Part shown: one piece after another, positions 1 through 6,624 of the stretch | Layout of the letters: every line of letters starts with the position of its first letter | Position numbering within the stretch: position 1 is the stretch's first letter | Source of the DNA: an uncultured Pseudomonadota bacterium | GTDB lineage: Bacteria > Pseudomonadota > Gammaproteobacteria > Xanthomonadales > Ahniellaceae | Assembly: GCA_937996755.1 (NCBI GenBank) | Contig: CALKUS010000185.1 | Span: 1-13,340, forward strand | Reading direction: 5' to 3' | DNA: 13,340 bases | Made by a program: the position numbers and the translations under genes | The notes under the pieces: generated by a model | Databases searched by the model: none | The model's input: only the letters and a program-made list of their open reading frames with translations | Told to the model about the DNA's origin: nothing

Positions 1-464
1 CCGTAGATCGCCGACGCGCCGTCCTTCAGGACTTCGACGCGCTCGATGATCGTGACCGGGATCGTGTTCAGGTCGACCGCGCCGCCGAGGCCGGAGACCC
101 AGCGCTTGCCGTTGACGAGGACGAGCGTGCGGTTGGCGGTGAGGTTGCGCAGGTCGATCTGCGTCTCGCCGTTACCGCCGTTGTTGAACGTGGTGTTGAG
201 TGCGGCGCCGTTCGTGGTGAGATCCTGCAGGATGTCGCCCACGGAGGTCAGACCCGTCTTCTGCAGGTCTTCGCGCTCGATGACGAACACCGGCTGCGAC
301 GTCTCGATATCGGTGCGCTTGATGCGCGAACCGATGACCTGGATCGTCTCCAGCTGTTCGGCGTCGTCCTGAGCGAAGGCGGGCGCGGCGACCGAAATGG
401 ACGCGGCACCGACGGTCAGGGCGAGACGAACGGCTTTGTAGAGCTCGTTGCTATTCAGTCTCAT
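1..464 (-). CDS. TonB-dependent receptor, N-terminal part (runs off the left edge)
   Basis: Reading the minus strand from the ATG at 464 gives 154 open codons to the window edge with no stop, so only the N-terminus is present. Residues 1-31 form a signal peptide (basic start, hydrophobic core, end at AFA-Q). Then comes a TonB-box-like stretch, LETIQVIGSRIKR (residues 38-50), and a typical plug domain from about 52: SQPVFVIEREDL, a T/GDIL segment, IDLRNL, NRTLVLVNGKRW, VDLNTIPVTIIERVEVLKDG and SAIYG. These are the hallmark plug motifs of outer-membrane TonB-dependent transporters, of the style abundant in xanthomonads and caulobacters. The beta-barrel lies outside the window. No N-terminal secretin/STN signalling domain precedes the plug, so it is probably not a FecA-type transducer. 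GGAGAG lies 8 bases before the ATG and supports this start. The substrate cannot be told from this fragment. Confidence 0.93.
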   Translation of the reverse strand, partial: MRLNSNELYKAVRLALTVGAASISVAAPAFAQDDAEQLETIQVIGSRIKRTDIETSQPVFVIEREDLQKTGLTSVGDILQDLTTNGAALNTTFNNGGNGETQIDLRNLTANRTLVLVNGKRWVSGLGGAVDLNTIPVTIIERVEVLKDGASAIY

Positions 465-514
465 TGGAACTCTCCAACGTCTTGTGTAGTGACAGAGTCG
501 GGACAAAGGTTTTT

Positions 515-536
515 GCTTTTCCATCCATGGAAAGGC
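515..536. promoter_or_regulatory. Palindrome in the leader of the TonB-dependent receptor, candidate operator or RNA hairpin
   Basis: The two arms GCTTTTCCAT and ATGGAAAGGC are complementary over 10 positions (one G-T pair) around a 2-base centre. The core TTTCCAT/ATGGAAA is perfect. The centre is about 62 bases upstream of the receptor start codon, a position suited to a dimeric repressor or activator site or to a leader hairpin. The regulator is unknown; LacI/TetR-type operators have similar symmetry, but nothing here identifies one. Confidence 0.4.
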
Positions 537-668
537 CGAAAACACGCGGCCCACCGAAACCCTCGGCAGCGGCCGATGGTAACAATAATTGCAACGACAC
601 GGAATCCCTTGTTGTGCCACCGCAACATCGGCACAAAAACTTGTCGGAACCGGTACTTAGGGGCGAAT

Positions 669-745
669 CCGGGCCTGCGCGGAGCGCAGCGGACTTACGA
701 GCCTTTAACGCGGGCGAACAATGACTTAACGGAGCGCAGGCCCGG
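669..745. repeat. 12-bp perfect inverted repeat with nested hairpin
   Basis: CCGGGCCTGCGC at 669-680 is exactly repeated in inverted form at 734-745 (GCGCAGGCCCGG), enclosing 53 bases. The left arm overlaps a tighter hairpin, CTGCGC-GGA-GCGCAG (675-689), and GGAGCGCAG occurs directly at 681-689 and 731-739. The structure lies between the 3' end of one gene and the promoter side of the next. It could be a REP-type palindromic element or a structured transcription end. No transposase or target duplication is visible. Confidence 0.5.
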
Positions 746-796
746 GCGTCACGCGCGCGCGCGGCGGCGTGAACGAGCGGTGGCGGATGCGAGGGG

Positions 797-835
797 AAAA
801 ACGCGCCGCGGGCGAGCGCCGCGGGCGAACGCGCG
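797..835 (-). terminator. Possible Rho-independent terminator of the 841-1782 gene
   Basis: On the minus strand, just after the stop codon at 841, a very GC-rich segment with outer arms CGCGC (831-835 and 802-806) is followed by five T residues (797-801). The inside consists of a tandem 13-bp repeat, GCGCCGCGGGCGA, at 803-815 and 816-828 on the plus strand, which can itself fold. The stem is short and branched, so this is a modest prediction, but the T run and location fit. Confidence 0.4.
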
Positions 836-840
836 GACCG

Positions 841-1782
841 TCAGAGGTCCTGCTTGTAGCGGACGTACGGGGTGCGGGCGGTCGCTTCCTCGAGCGACGC
901 GTCCGGATCGGGCAGCAGCGTCTCGCCGCCACGCGACAGCACGTTGCGCGCGCCGAGCGCGAACTCGCCCTGCCACGGCGTGCGCCAGGCGACGCCGATG
1001 TCGATGCCGCTGAACTCGCCGAGCGCATTCGGCGTGCTCGGGCGGACCACGCGACCGGTGATGCCACCGGAGAAGCGGCCGTAGCGCAGGCCGAACTGCA
1101 CGGCGGCCTGGCTCACGTCGAACGGCACGAGCACGCCCGGCGCCTGCAGCGCGTATTCGCCGAGCGAGCCGGAGAGCACGAGCGCGGTCGACGGCGAAAC
1201 GTTCCAGGCGCCGGCGACCGACACGTCGTGGCCGGTGCCGGCGACGCCGGGCAGCGGAAACAGCGTGCTGCCGCCGAGCGCGTTGTCGAGCGACCACGTG
1301 CCGAGGCGGCTCGCGGTGTCGGCATCGCCCTGCTGCGACAGGCCGTAATTGATGGAGGCGCTGAACGACGGCGAGGCCGACCACAGCACGCCCGTCTGCG
1401 CGCGATCGAAGCGCGGCAAGGGCTGTTCGGAAAGCGCGGCGCAATCGGCGGCCGTTGCGCCCATCACGCCGGCGAGGCTGCCGCAGAACGTGGCGACCGC
1501 GGGATCGCCGTCGCCGCTCAGCGACACGCCGGCCTGCAGCCGGCGCGACGGCTCGAGCGGCACGAGGCCGATGATCTGTTCGGAACCGGGTTGCGGCTGG
1601 ACCGGTGCGAGCAGCAGCTCGCCGTCGCGCACCGTTTCGCCACTGGCGCGCACCGCCGCGAGCCAGTCGCCGTCGGGCGACAGGCGCCAGACGACCGAAG
1701 GCTCACCGGACGCCGACTGGGCCAGGGCCAGCTGCGGCGCCAGGAAGAGCAGCACGCTTCCGATGGCGGAGGACAGTTTCAT
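841..1782 (-). CDS. Exported protein of unknown function, probably outer-membrane beta-barrel-like
   Basis: The product is 313 residues from the ATG at 1782. A GTG eight codons upstream (1806) is possible, but the ATG puts a clean signal peptide at the very start (MKLSSAIGSVLLFLAPQLALA, cleavage near residue 21). Neither start has a strong Shine-Dalgarno. The mature protein has no domain I recognise. The second half is rich in alternating polar and hydrophobic strands with Gly, Ser and aromatic residues (for example SPSFSASINYGLSQQGD, AAVQFGLRYGRFSGGITGR, GIDIGVAWRTPWQGEFALGARN), the pattern of a transmembrane beta-barrel. The protein does not end in the usual terminal Phe/Trp but in YVRYKQDL. 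One cysteine pair (near CGSL and DCAAL) could form a disulphide. It lies between hslO and the TonB-dependent receptor on the same strand, with its own predicted promoter and terminator. Confidence 0.8.
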   Translation of the reverse strand: MKLSSAIGSVLLFLAPQLALAQSASGEPSVVWRLSPDGDWLAAVRASGETVRDGELLLAPVQPQPGSEQIIGLVPLEPSRRLQAGVSLSGDGDPAVATFCGSLAGVMGATAADCAALSEQPLPRFDRAQTGVLWSASPSFSASINYGLSQQGDADTASRLGTWSLDNALGGSTLFPLPGVAGTGHDVSVAGAWNVSPSTALVLSGSLGEYALQAPGVLVPFDVSQAAVQFGLRYGRFSGGITGRVVRPSTPNALGEFSGIDIGVAWRTPWQGEFALGARNVLSRGGETLLPDPDASLEEATARTPYVRYKQDL

Positions 1783-1817
1783 CGCGGTCGACAACCGGTG
1801 GATCACGTTAAGACCAC

Positions 1818-1846
1818 GAAAAAAGCATGAAAGTTTCTTTCAGCCG
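1818..1846 (-). terminator. Rho-independent terminator-like hairpin downstream of hslO
   Basis: The minus strand reads GGCTGAAAG-AAA-CTTTCATGC followed by TTTTTT (about 1819-1824). The core is a perfect 6-bp stem (1828-1833/1837-1842), extendable by a GC clamp across a one-base bulge. It lies about 80 bases past the hslO stop codon, as expected for its terminator. It also sits between the predicted promoter at 1866-1893 and the start of the next gene, so it may instead act as a leader hairpin or attenuator there. Confidence 0.5.
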
Positions 1847-1865
1847 GATCCGTGGCTTGCCGCAC

Positions 1866-1893
1866 ATTCTACGCGACGATCCTAACCGAACAA
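1866..1893 (-). promoter_or_regulatory. Predicted promoter of the 841-1782 gene
   Basis: On the minus strand, TAGAAT (1866-1871, one mismatch to TATAAT in each of two positions) lies 16 bases after TTGTTC (1888-1893). The region from 1850 to 1910 is more AT-rich than its surroundings. The -35 match is weak, so the call rests mainly on the -10 box and position, about 85 bases before the start codon. Confidence 0.4.
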
Positions 1894-1923
1894 CCATTCC
1901 TTAACAATCGACCCGCGTTGCAT

Positions 1924-2730
1924 TCACGGTGCCCTTTGGTGGCGTTCGTCGGCCGGGCCGGCCGACAGGGCCGCGGGCTCCACGGCGTAGCGCGCGCCGC
2001 AGCATTCGCAGGCCACCTCGAGCGCCGCTCCCGGCGCGCCTTCCAGCTCCGCCGGGTCGATCCCGCGCAGCGCGGCGAGCACGCGCTCACGCGAGCAGCT
2101 GCAGGCGAAACGCAGCGGCCGTTCCGGGTACAGGCGCACGTCGGCGTCGCCGAAGACCTGGCCCAGCAATGCCTCGGCGGACTCGTGCAGCGCGGCGTCG
2201 CCCAGCGCGGCGAGCGCGAGCGCCGCGCCCGCTTCGTCTTCCGGCGCGCTGGACTGCTGCACGAGTATCGCCGCGGCGCGTTCGTCGTCCAGCGCAATGC
2301 GCCACTGGGTCGGCAGGTTCTCGCTGCGCGCGAAATGCGCCGCGAGCGCGGCCGCGACGCCATCGCGCTCGAACGGCACCTGCGCCTGCTGGCGCTGCCC
2401 CGCGCGCTCGATGGTGAGCGCGAGCACCGCATCCGCTAGGCCGTCGCCGGGCCGCACGAGCCCGCGCAACGTGCCGGCTTCGGTGCACTCGGCGAACAGC
2501 AGGCCGGGCGCGCCGTGGCGGCGCACCTGCAGCGACACGGTCGCGCGCAGTCCGAGCGCGCCGGCGAGCAGCGCGGTGCACGCGAGCGCTTCGCCGAGGG
2601 CCGCGCGAGACGCCGCGTCGACGCCGTCCGCACCGCGCGCGCGCACTTCGCGCCACGCCGCGCCGAGGCCGAGCAGCGCGCCGCGAATCCCGTACGCCGG
2701 CACCTCGAACGCCCGCACCTGGTCGTCCAC
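1924..2730 (-). CDS. hslO: 33 kDa redox-regulated chaperone Hsp33
   Basis: Hsp33 is a cytoplasmic holdase that is switched on by oxidation. Reduced cysteines hold zinc, and disulphide formation unfolds the C-terminal linker and exposes a substrate-binding surface. The 268-residue product (usual length about 290) has the N-terminal domain (AFEVPAYGIRGALLGLG) and the diagnostic C-terminal zinc centre: CSC at 210-212 in FACSCSRERVLAALRGI, and CECC at 241-244 in VACECCGARY. The metal ligands are expected to be C210, C212, C241 and C244; C243 is an additional cysteine where other members have a non-cysteine residue. No ATG is available in frame near the N-terminus. The GTG at 2730 is chosen because GAGGGG lies 9 bases upstream and the homology begins right after it. 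The reading frame stays open upstream, but that part overlaps mtgA and has no Hsp33 character. It is divergent from mtgA. Confidence 0.95.
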   Translation of the reverse strand: MDDQVRAFEVPAYGIRGALLGLGAAWREVRARGADGVDAASRAALGEALACTALLAGALGLRATVSLQVRRHGAPGLLFAECTEAGTLRGLVRPGDGLADAVLALTIERAGQRQQAQVPFERDGVAAALAAHFARSENLPTQWRIALDDERAAAILVQQSSAPEDEAGAALALAALGDAALHESAEALLGQVFGDADVRLYPERPLRFACSCSRERVLAALRGIDPAELEGAPGAALEVACECCGARYAVEPAALSAGPADERHQRAP

Positions 2731-2761
2731 GCGTGCACGCCCCTCGTTATCCTGCGCGAGT
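2731..2761. promoter_or_regulatory. Very short divergent promoter region between hslO and mtgA
   Basis: Only 31 bases separate the hslO GTG and the mtgA ATG. -10-like hexamers are TATCCT (2748-2753) and TATGCT (2761-2766) on the plus strand, and CATACT (2761-2766) on the minus strand. None has a good -35. Each gene's promoter must overlap the coding start of the other or lie within it, so the two are likely mutually exclusive or co-regulated. Confidence 0.35.
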
Positions 2762-3493
2762 ATGCTCCCCCCCGATCCAGGCGCGAAGCGCCGCTCGTTC
2801 CCGCGGCGCCTGCTCACGTGGACGCTCAGGCTGCTGCTCGCGTTCGTCGCCGGCAGCGTCGCGCTCGTGCTGCTGTTCCGCTTCATCGACCCGCCGACGA
2901 GCGCGATGATGATCGAGCGCCGCATCGAGGCGGCGATCGCGCGCGACGCGTCGTTCACGCTGCGCCAGCAGTGGGTGGACGCCAAGGGGATCGCGCCCGC
3001 GCTCGCGATCGCCGTCGTCGCGGCCGAGGACCAGAAATTCCCGCTGCACCACGGGTTCGATTTCGAATCGATCGAGGCCGCGCTCGAGCGCAACGCGAAG
3101 GGCGGTCGCGTGCACGGCGCGAGCACGATCTCGCAGCAGGTCGCGAAGAACCTGTTCCTGTGGTCCGGACGCAGCTGGGTACGCAAGGGCCTCGAAGCGT
3201 GGTTCACCGTGCTCATCGAGGCCACCTGGCCGAAGCGCCGCATCCTCGAGGCCTACCTGAACGTGGCCGAATTCGGCGACGGCATCTACGGCGCGGAAGC
3301 GGCGAGCCGCGCGTTCTTCGGCAAGCCGGCGGCAGCGCTCGGCGAGCACGAGGCCGCGCTGCTCGCGGCAGTGCTGCCGAACCCGCGCGCGCTGCACGCG
3401 GCGCGACCGTCGCCGTACGTGCGCGAGCGCGCGGCATGGATCGCGCGGCAATCGCGGCAGCTCGGCGGACCGGCCTACCTCGATCCGCGCTGA
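2762..3493 (+). CDS. mtgA: Monofunctional biosynthetic peptidoglycan transglycosylase
   Basis: This GT51-family glycosyltransferase polymerises lipid II into glycan strands on the periplasmic face of the inner membrane. The 243-residue product has a basic cytoplasmic N-terminus, one membrane anchor (about 17-38, LLTWTLRLLLAFVAGSVALV) and the family motifs in order. These are AAEDQKFPLHHGFD (87-100, with the presumed catalytic Glu at 89), HGASTISQQVAKNLFLW (118-134), and RKGLEAWFTVLIE...KRRILEAYLNVAEFGDGIYG (141-177). There is no transpeptidase domain, so it is MtgA and not a class A penicillin-binding protein. The ATG at 2762 is chosen because it puts the membrane anchor near the N-terminus; its Shine-Dalgarno is weak. 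Codons 2-4 contain a run of seven C residues (2767-2773). Confidence 0.96.
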   Translation: MLPPDPGAKRRSFPRRLLTWTLRLLLAFVAGSVALVLLFRFIDPPTSAMMIERRIEAAIARDASFTLRQQWVDAKGIAPALAIAVVAAEDQKFPLHHGFDFESIEAALERNAKGGRVHGASTISQQVAKNLFLWSGRSWVRKGLEAWFTVLIEATWPKRRILEAYLNVAEFGDGIYGAEAASRAFFGKPAAALGEHEAALLAAVLPNPRALHAARPSPYVRERAAWIARQSRQLGGPAYLDPR

Positions 3494-3534
3494 GGCCTGC
3501 ACGAAAGGGTCGCGCCGTGGCGCGCGGGCGGGCG

Positions 3535-3540
3535 TAGAAT
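3535..3540 (+). promoter_or_regulatory. Candidate -10 box of the CBS-domain gene
   Basis: TAGAAT lies 34 bases before the chosen ATG at 3575, in the 80-base gap after mtgA. No recognisable -35 lies 16-18 bases upstream. A small inverted repeat, CGCGCC/GGCGCG (3511-3516/3519-3524), precedes it and might end the mtgA transcript, although it has no T run. Confidence 0.35.
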
Positions 3541-3574
3541 CCACGGGGTCGGAGCGATGCGCAGGAGTCAGTCC

Positions 3575-4003
3575 ATGGCGACCGTCAGGCAGATGCTCGA
3601 TGAGAAGGAGCGCGGCGTCCACTCGATCGGACCCGACGAGCCGGTGCTCGCCGCGATCCAGCTCATGGCCGACAAGTCGATCGGCGCCGTGCTCGTGATG
3701 CGCGGCAACGAGCTCGCCGGCATCCTCTCGGAACGCGACTACGCACGGAAGGTGATCCTGCTCGGTCGTTCGTCGGCCGAGACGCCCGTGTGGGAGATCA
3801 TGTCGTCGCCCGTCACCACGGTGCGGCCGAGCGACACCATCAACACCTGCATGCTGCTGATGACCGAGCGCAAGATCCGCCACCTGCCCGTCGTGGAAGA
3901 GGGCAGGGTGGTCGGCGTGCTGTCGATCGGCGACCTCGTCAAGCACGTGATCGCCGAGCAGGAACGCGAGATCGCGCAGCTGCAGCAGTACATCGCGTCC
4001 TGA
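3575..4003 (+). CDS. Two-CBS-domain protein
   Basis: The product is 142 residues from the ATG at 3575, which is preceded by AGGAG at 7 bases. An in-frame ATG at 3557 would add six residues but has a poorly spaced site. Nearly the whole protein is a CBS pair (Bateman module): the first repeat at about 8-62 (VHSIGPDEPVLAAIQLMADKSIGAVLV, then GILSERDYARKV), the second at about 77-124 (SSPVTTVRPSDTI, then RHLPVVEEGRVVGVLSIGDLVK). The C-terminus is a short helical tail. The ERDY and GDLV segments are where such modules usually bind adenosyl nucleotides (AMP, ATP, SAM). There is no catalytic domain, so it is probably a stand-alone energy or nucleotide sensor acting on an unknown partner. It follows mtgA on the same strand, but the gap and the -10 candidate suggest its own transcription. 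Confidence 0.93.
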   Translation: MATVRQMLDEKERGVHSIGPDEPVLAAIQLMADKSIGAVLVMRGNELAGILSERDYARKVILLGRSSAETPVWEIMSSPVTTVRPSDTINTCMLLMTERKIRHLPVVEEGRVVGVLSIGDLVKHVIAEQEREIAQLQQYIAS

Positions 4004-4004
4004 A

Positions 4005-4029
4005 GCGCGGCGCGCGTTGCGCGCCGCGC
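4005..4029. terminator. Perfect 11-bp hairpin between convergent genes
   Basis: GCGCGGCGCGC and its exact complement flank a 3-base loop (4016-4018), starting two bases after the stop of the CBS-domain gene and ending six bases before the stop of the convergent lipoprotein gene. There is no T run on either side. It is a strong, fully GC stem placed to stop or protect transcripts from both directions. Confidence 0.6.
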
Positions 4030-4035
4030 CGTACC

Positions 4036-6624
4036 TCACTCGAAGCCGTCGCTGAACAGCGCGTCGACCGGCAGCCGCGGCAGCGGCCATGCCCACGCGC
4101 CGCGCGAGCGCGTGAACACCGCGAGCGTCGTGTAGCCGCGGTCAACGGCCATGTCCCAGATCATCACGTTCGGCAGGCCGGCGTGCTTCTGCCACACCAC
4201 CGGATTCGCCTCGACGTCGTCCGTGAAGTACAGGCCCCAGTCGGTGCCCACGAATACCTGCCGCTCGATGTTCGGGTTCACGATGATGCTGTTCGCGGGG
4301 ATGTTGGGCAGGTTGCCGGTGATGTCGCGCCACACGAATGTCGCGCAATTGGCGGTGCACCTGACCTGGAACGCGTGGCCGGGCTGCGCCGGCGTGTTCT
4401 CGTTGAAGCCACCCACGGCGGCATAGCCGACGAGCGGGTCGACGCCGGTGCCCACGTCCATGATGGGGCGGTTCGGCAACACCACGTTGCCGTCGGTGAC
4501 GTTCGCCCACGTCGCCGAGTCGGTGACGCCCTGGCCGAGGTTGAAGCCCATCCACACGTTGCCGTCGTTCGTGCCGGCGATCGCGATCGCCGACGACGCG
4601 AACGAGTACGCGACCTGGTTGATGAACGAACGATCGGCGAGCGTGTTCTTCGTGAGGTCGGGGCTGTTGCTCACCCAGCTCGAGCCCGGAACACCGCCCG
4701 TGAGCGATTCCCAGATGCGATAGGAACCGGTGATGATGTGGCCGCAGCCGGTGGCGGGGCACGCGGGTGCGTCGTGCGGCCAGCGGTACAGGTCGAAGAA
4801 CGTCACGAACGTCTTGCGGTCCGAGGACCATCCGCTCGGTGCCGCCGTCGTGGTGCCGGTGCCCTGCGCCGTCGACGTTGCGACGATCGCGCCGTTCTGG
4901 CTCGAGTAGTACCAGCGCTGGCCGAGGATCGGCTCGACCGTGCTCCAGAATCCGTCGCCGCCATTGCGCACGTTCCAGGCCTGCGGAACGATGTTGCCGC
5001 CGGTCCACGTGGAAACCATGCAGGAATTGTCCTGCGCGCCGGCCACGGCGCCGCTGGTGGCGGACGTCGCGAAGTTCGGCGTGAGGCCGCCCGAATAGAG
5101 TTCGATCGTGTTCAGCGTCGCGTTCAACGACGTCCACGTCGGCGACGCAGCCTGCGCGTTCGCCGAGTACCAGACGCCGCCGTCCGTGCCGATCAGCGCC
5201 TGGTTCGGGTCGTTGGCGACGAACGCGCGCGCGTGATGGTCGACGTGCGGCGCGGTTCCGGTGCTCGTCCACGAGGTGCCGCCATTGACGCTGCGGAACG
5301 TTCGGAAGGCGCTGAGCAGCACGACGTCCTGGTTCGTCGGGCTCACCGTCATGCCGGCGTTGTACCAGCTCTGCGTTCCCGCACCGGAGATGTTGCCGGT
5401 GAAGACCTGCGTCCACGTGTCGCCCGCGTTCGTGCTTTTCCAGATGCCGAGGATGTCGGGGCTCGCCGAGTTCACGCGTGCGACCTGCGCGTAGAGCACG
5501 GCGTCGTTGGTCGGCGCGATCGCGATGTCGACGCGGCCGAGCGTGTTCGTCGGCGTCGGTACGCCGCCCGCGGTGCCCGCGGGCCAGCCGTTGTCCGGGC
5601 GCGAGACGGCGATGAAGTCGCCCGGGCATCCGCTGTTCGGCACCGTGCCGCGATAGATGCCGTTCGCGCCGTTCTGGTTGAGGTCGGGCTGTACCGTGGT
5701 CTGGAAGCCGCGCGTGCCGATCGCGACGATCATCTGCGTCGTCGTGCCGAGGTCGCGCAGCACCAGGCCGGTCGTGTCCTGGCGCTGCGTCGTGAACGTG
5801 TTCGCGAAGCACGGTCCGGCCCAGTCGTCGCCGCCGTCGTAGCTGATGTACAGGCCGGTCTTCGTGCCGACGATGATCTTCTGCGAATCGTTCGGGTCGA
5901 CCTCGATCTGGCCGATCGCCTGGTACTGCGGGAACGGCGGCGCGCCCGCGGGCGGCGTGTAGATCGGGTTGAACACCGTCTCGCCCTTCACCGTCCACGT
6001 CTCGCCGCCGTCGACGCTCTTCAGCACGCCGTTGCTGCCGAACGAGAACGAGCCGAAACGCAGGTCGCCGGTGCCCGCATAGAGCACGTTCGGGTTGTTC
6101 GGGTCGATCTCCATCTCGCCGATCGCGCTGTTCTGGATCTGCGGGATGTCGGTCTTCAGCGTCCAGGTGGTGGACGCCGAGCAGCAGTTCGTCGTCTTCC
6201 AGACGCCGCCGCCGTCCGTGCCGATCCACGCGATCGTCGGATCGGTCGGATGCGTGACGATCACGTTCGTGCGGCCACCCGTCGCGACGCCCGAGATGAG
6301 CGGCTGCGGACCGAGCGCCGTGAAGTTCACCGGATCGAGCGCGGTCGGCGATTCCAGTGCGCTGCGCATCGCGCCGTCCGGCAGCGCACGACGCACGAGC
6401 GCTTCCTGCTTCGCGGCGGCGACCTGCCAGGCCGACTGGAACTCGCCGGTCGGATAGCTCGCGCGATGCAGCCAGAAGTCGCCCATGTCGGCGACCTCCT
6501 CGGCTTCACGCGCCGCTTCCTCGGCGTCCGCGAGCGCCGCGTCGCGCGTGGCGGTGCCGGAACAGGCGGCGAGCGCGGCCAGCGCGGCCGCGATGAGCGT
6601 CGCTCGGAACGTCGATCGGTGCAT
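4036..6624 (-). CDS. Large lipoprotein with sortilin/BNR (Asp-box) beta-propeller repeats
   Basis: The product is 862 residues. The N-terminus is a lipoprotein signal with lipobox LAAC (18-21); C21 is followed by SG rather than Asp, which fits outer-membrane sorting. A charged helical stretch follows (27-75, rich in Ala and Glu). From about 100 on it is a beta-propeller of the VPS10/sortilin or BNR type. Asp-box-like motifs are KSVDGGETW (202-210), SYDGGDDW (261-268), KSTNAGDTW (396-404) and RSVNGGTSW (444-452). Between them are blade segments such as IGEMEIDPNNPNVLYAGTGD and VDHHARAFVANDPNQALIGTDGGVWYS. No catalytic residues of a sialidase or other hydrolase can be assigned, so the ligand or substrate is unknown. 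The last residues are VDALFSDGFE, a short tail I associate with exported proteins of Lysobacterales relatives. GGGGGAGG five bases before the ATG is a strong ribosome site. It is divergent from the sigma factor gene. Confidence 0.92.
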   Translation of the reverse strand: MHRSTFRATLIAAALAALAACSGTATRDAALADAEEAAREAEEVADMGDFWLHRASYPTGEFQSAWQVAAAKQEALVRRALPDGAMRSALESPTALDPVNFTALGPQPLISGVATGGRTNVIVTHPTDPTIAWIGTDGGGVWKTTNCCSASTTWTLKTDIPQIQNSAIGEMEIDPNNPNVLYAGTGDLRFGSFSFGSNGVLKSVDGGETWTVKGETVFNPIYTPPAGAPPFPQYQAIGQIEVDPNDSQKIIVGTKTGLYISYDGGDDWAGPCFANTFTTQRQDTTGLVLRDLGTTTQMIVAIGTRGFQTTVQPDLNQNGANGIYRGTVPNSGCPGDFIAVSRPDNGWPAGTAGGVPTPTNTLGRVDIAIAPTNDAVLYAQVARVNSASPDILGIWKSTNAGDTWTQVFTGNISGAGTQSWYNAGMTVSPTNQDVVLLSAFRTFRSVNGGTSWTSTGTAPHVDHHARAFVANDPNQALIGTDGGVWYSANAQAASPTWTSLNATLNTIELYSGGLTPNFATSATSGAVAGAQDNSCMVSTWTGGNIVPQAWNVRNGGDGFWSTVEPILGQRWYYSSQNGAIVATSTAQGTGTTTAAPSGWSSDRKTFVTFFDLYRWPHDAPACPATGCGHIITGSYRIWESLTGGVPGSSWVSNSPDLTKNTLADRSFINQVAYSFASSAIAIAGTNDGNVWMGFNLGQGVTDSATWANVTDGNVVLPNRPIMDVGTGVDPLVGYAAVGGFNENTPAQPGHAFQVRCTANCATFVWRDITGNLPNIPANSIIVNPNIERQVFVGTDWGLYFTDDVEANPVVWQKHAGLPNVMIWDMAVDRGYTTLAVFTRSRGAWAWPLPRLPVDALFSDGFE

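Larger units (their letters stand above)
465..840. other. Non-coding intergenic region upstream of the TonB-dependent receptor
   Basis: This is the only stretch over 300 bases without a gene. Its right end is the 3' flank of the 841-1782 gene and its left end is the 5' region of the receptor, both on the minus strand. From 465 to about 660 it is visibly more AT-rich than the coding sequence, as expected for a promoter and leader. I do not see a convincing sigma-70 pair; an AT-rich patch around 583-600 is the likeliest place. It contains a near-perfect palindrome at 515-536, a 12-bp inverted repeat at 669-680/734-745, a short alternating C/G run near 752-763 and a tandem 13-bp repeat at 803-828. 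Small open frames here have no family signature or good start site and were not called. Confidence 0.7.

Noticed and set aside
451..636. 61-codon minus-strand frame in the leader of the TonB-dependent receptor
   Set aside because: No recognisable domain or ribosome site, and it overlaps the receptor start in another frame. It could be a leader peptide but nothing supports it.
751..763. Alternating ACGCGCGCGCGCG run, possible Z-DNA or simple repeat
   Set aside because: Only 13 bases in a very GC-rich context; expected by chance.
803..828. Tandem 13-bp repeat as a start of a CRISPR or VNTR array
   Set aside because: Only two copies with no spacers; explained as part of a GC-rich transcription end.
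2731..3243. Upstream extension of hslO on the minus strand
   Set aside because: It is antisense to mtgA and shows no Hsp33 similarity; the GTG at 2730 has a good ribosome site and begins the homology.
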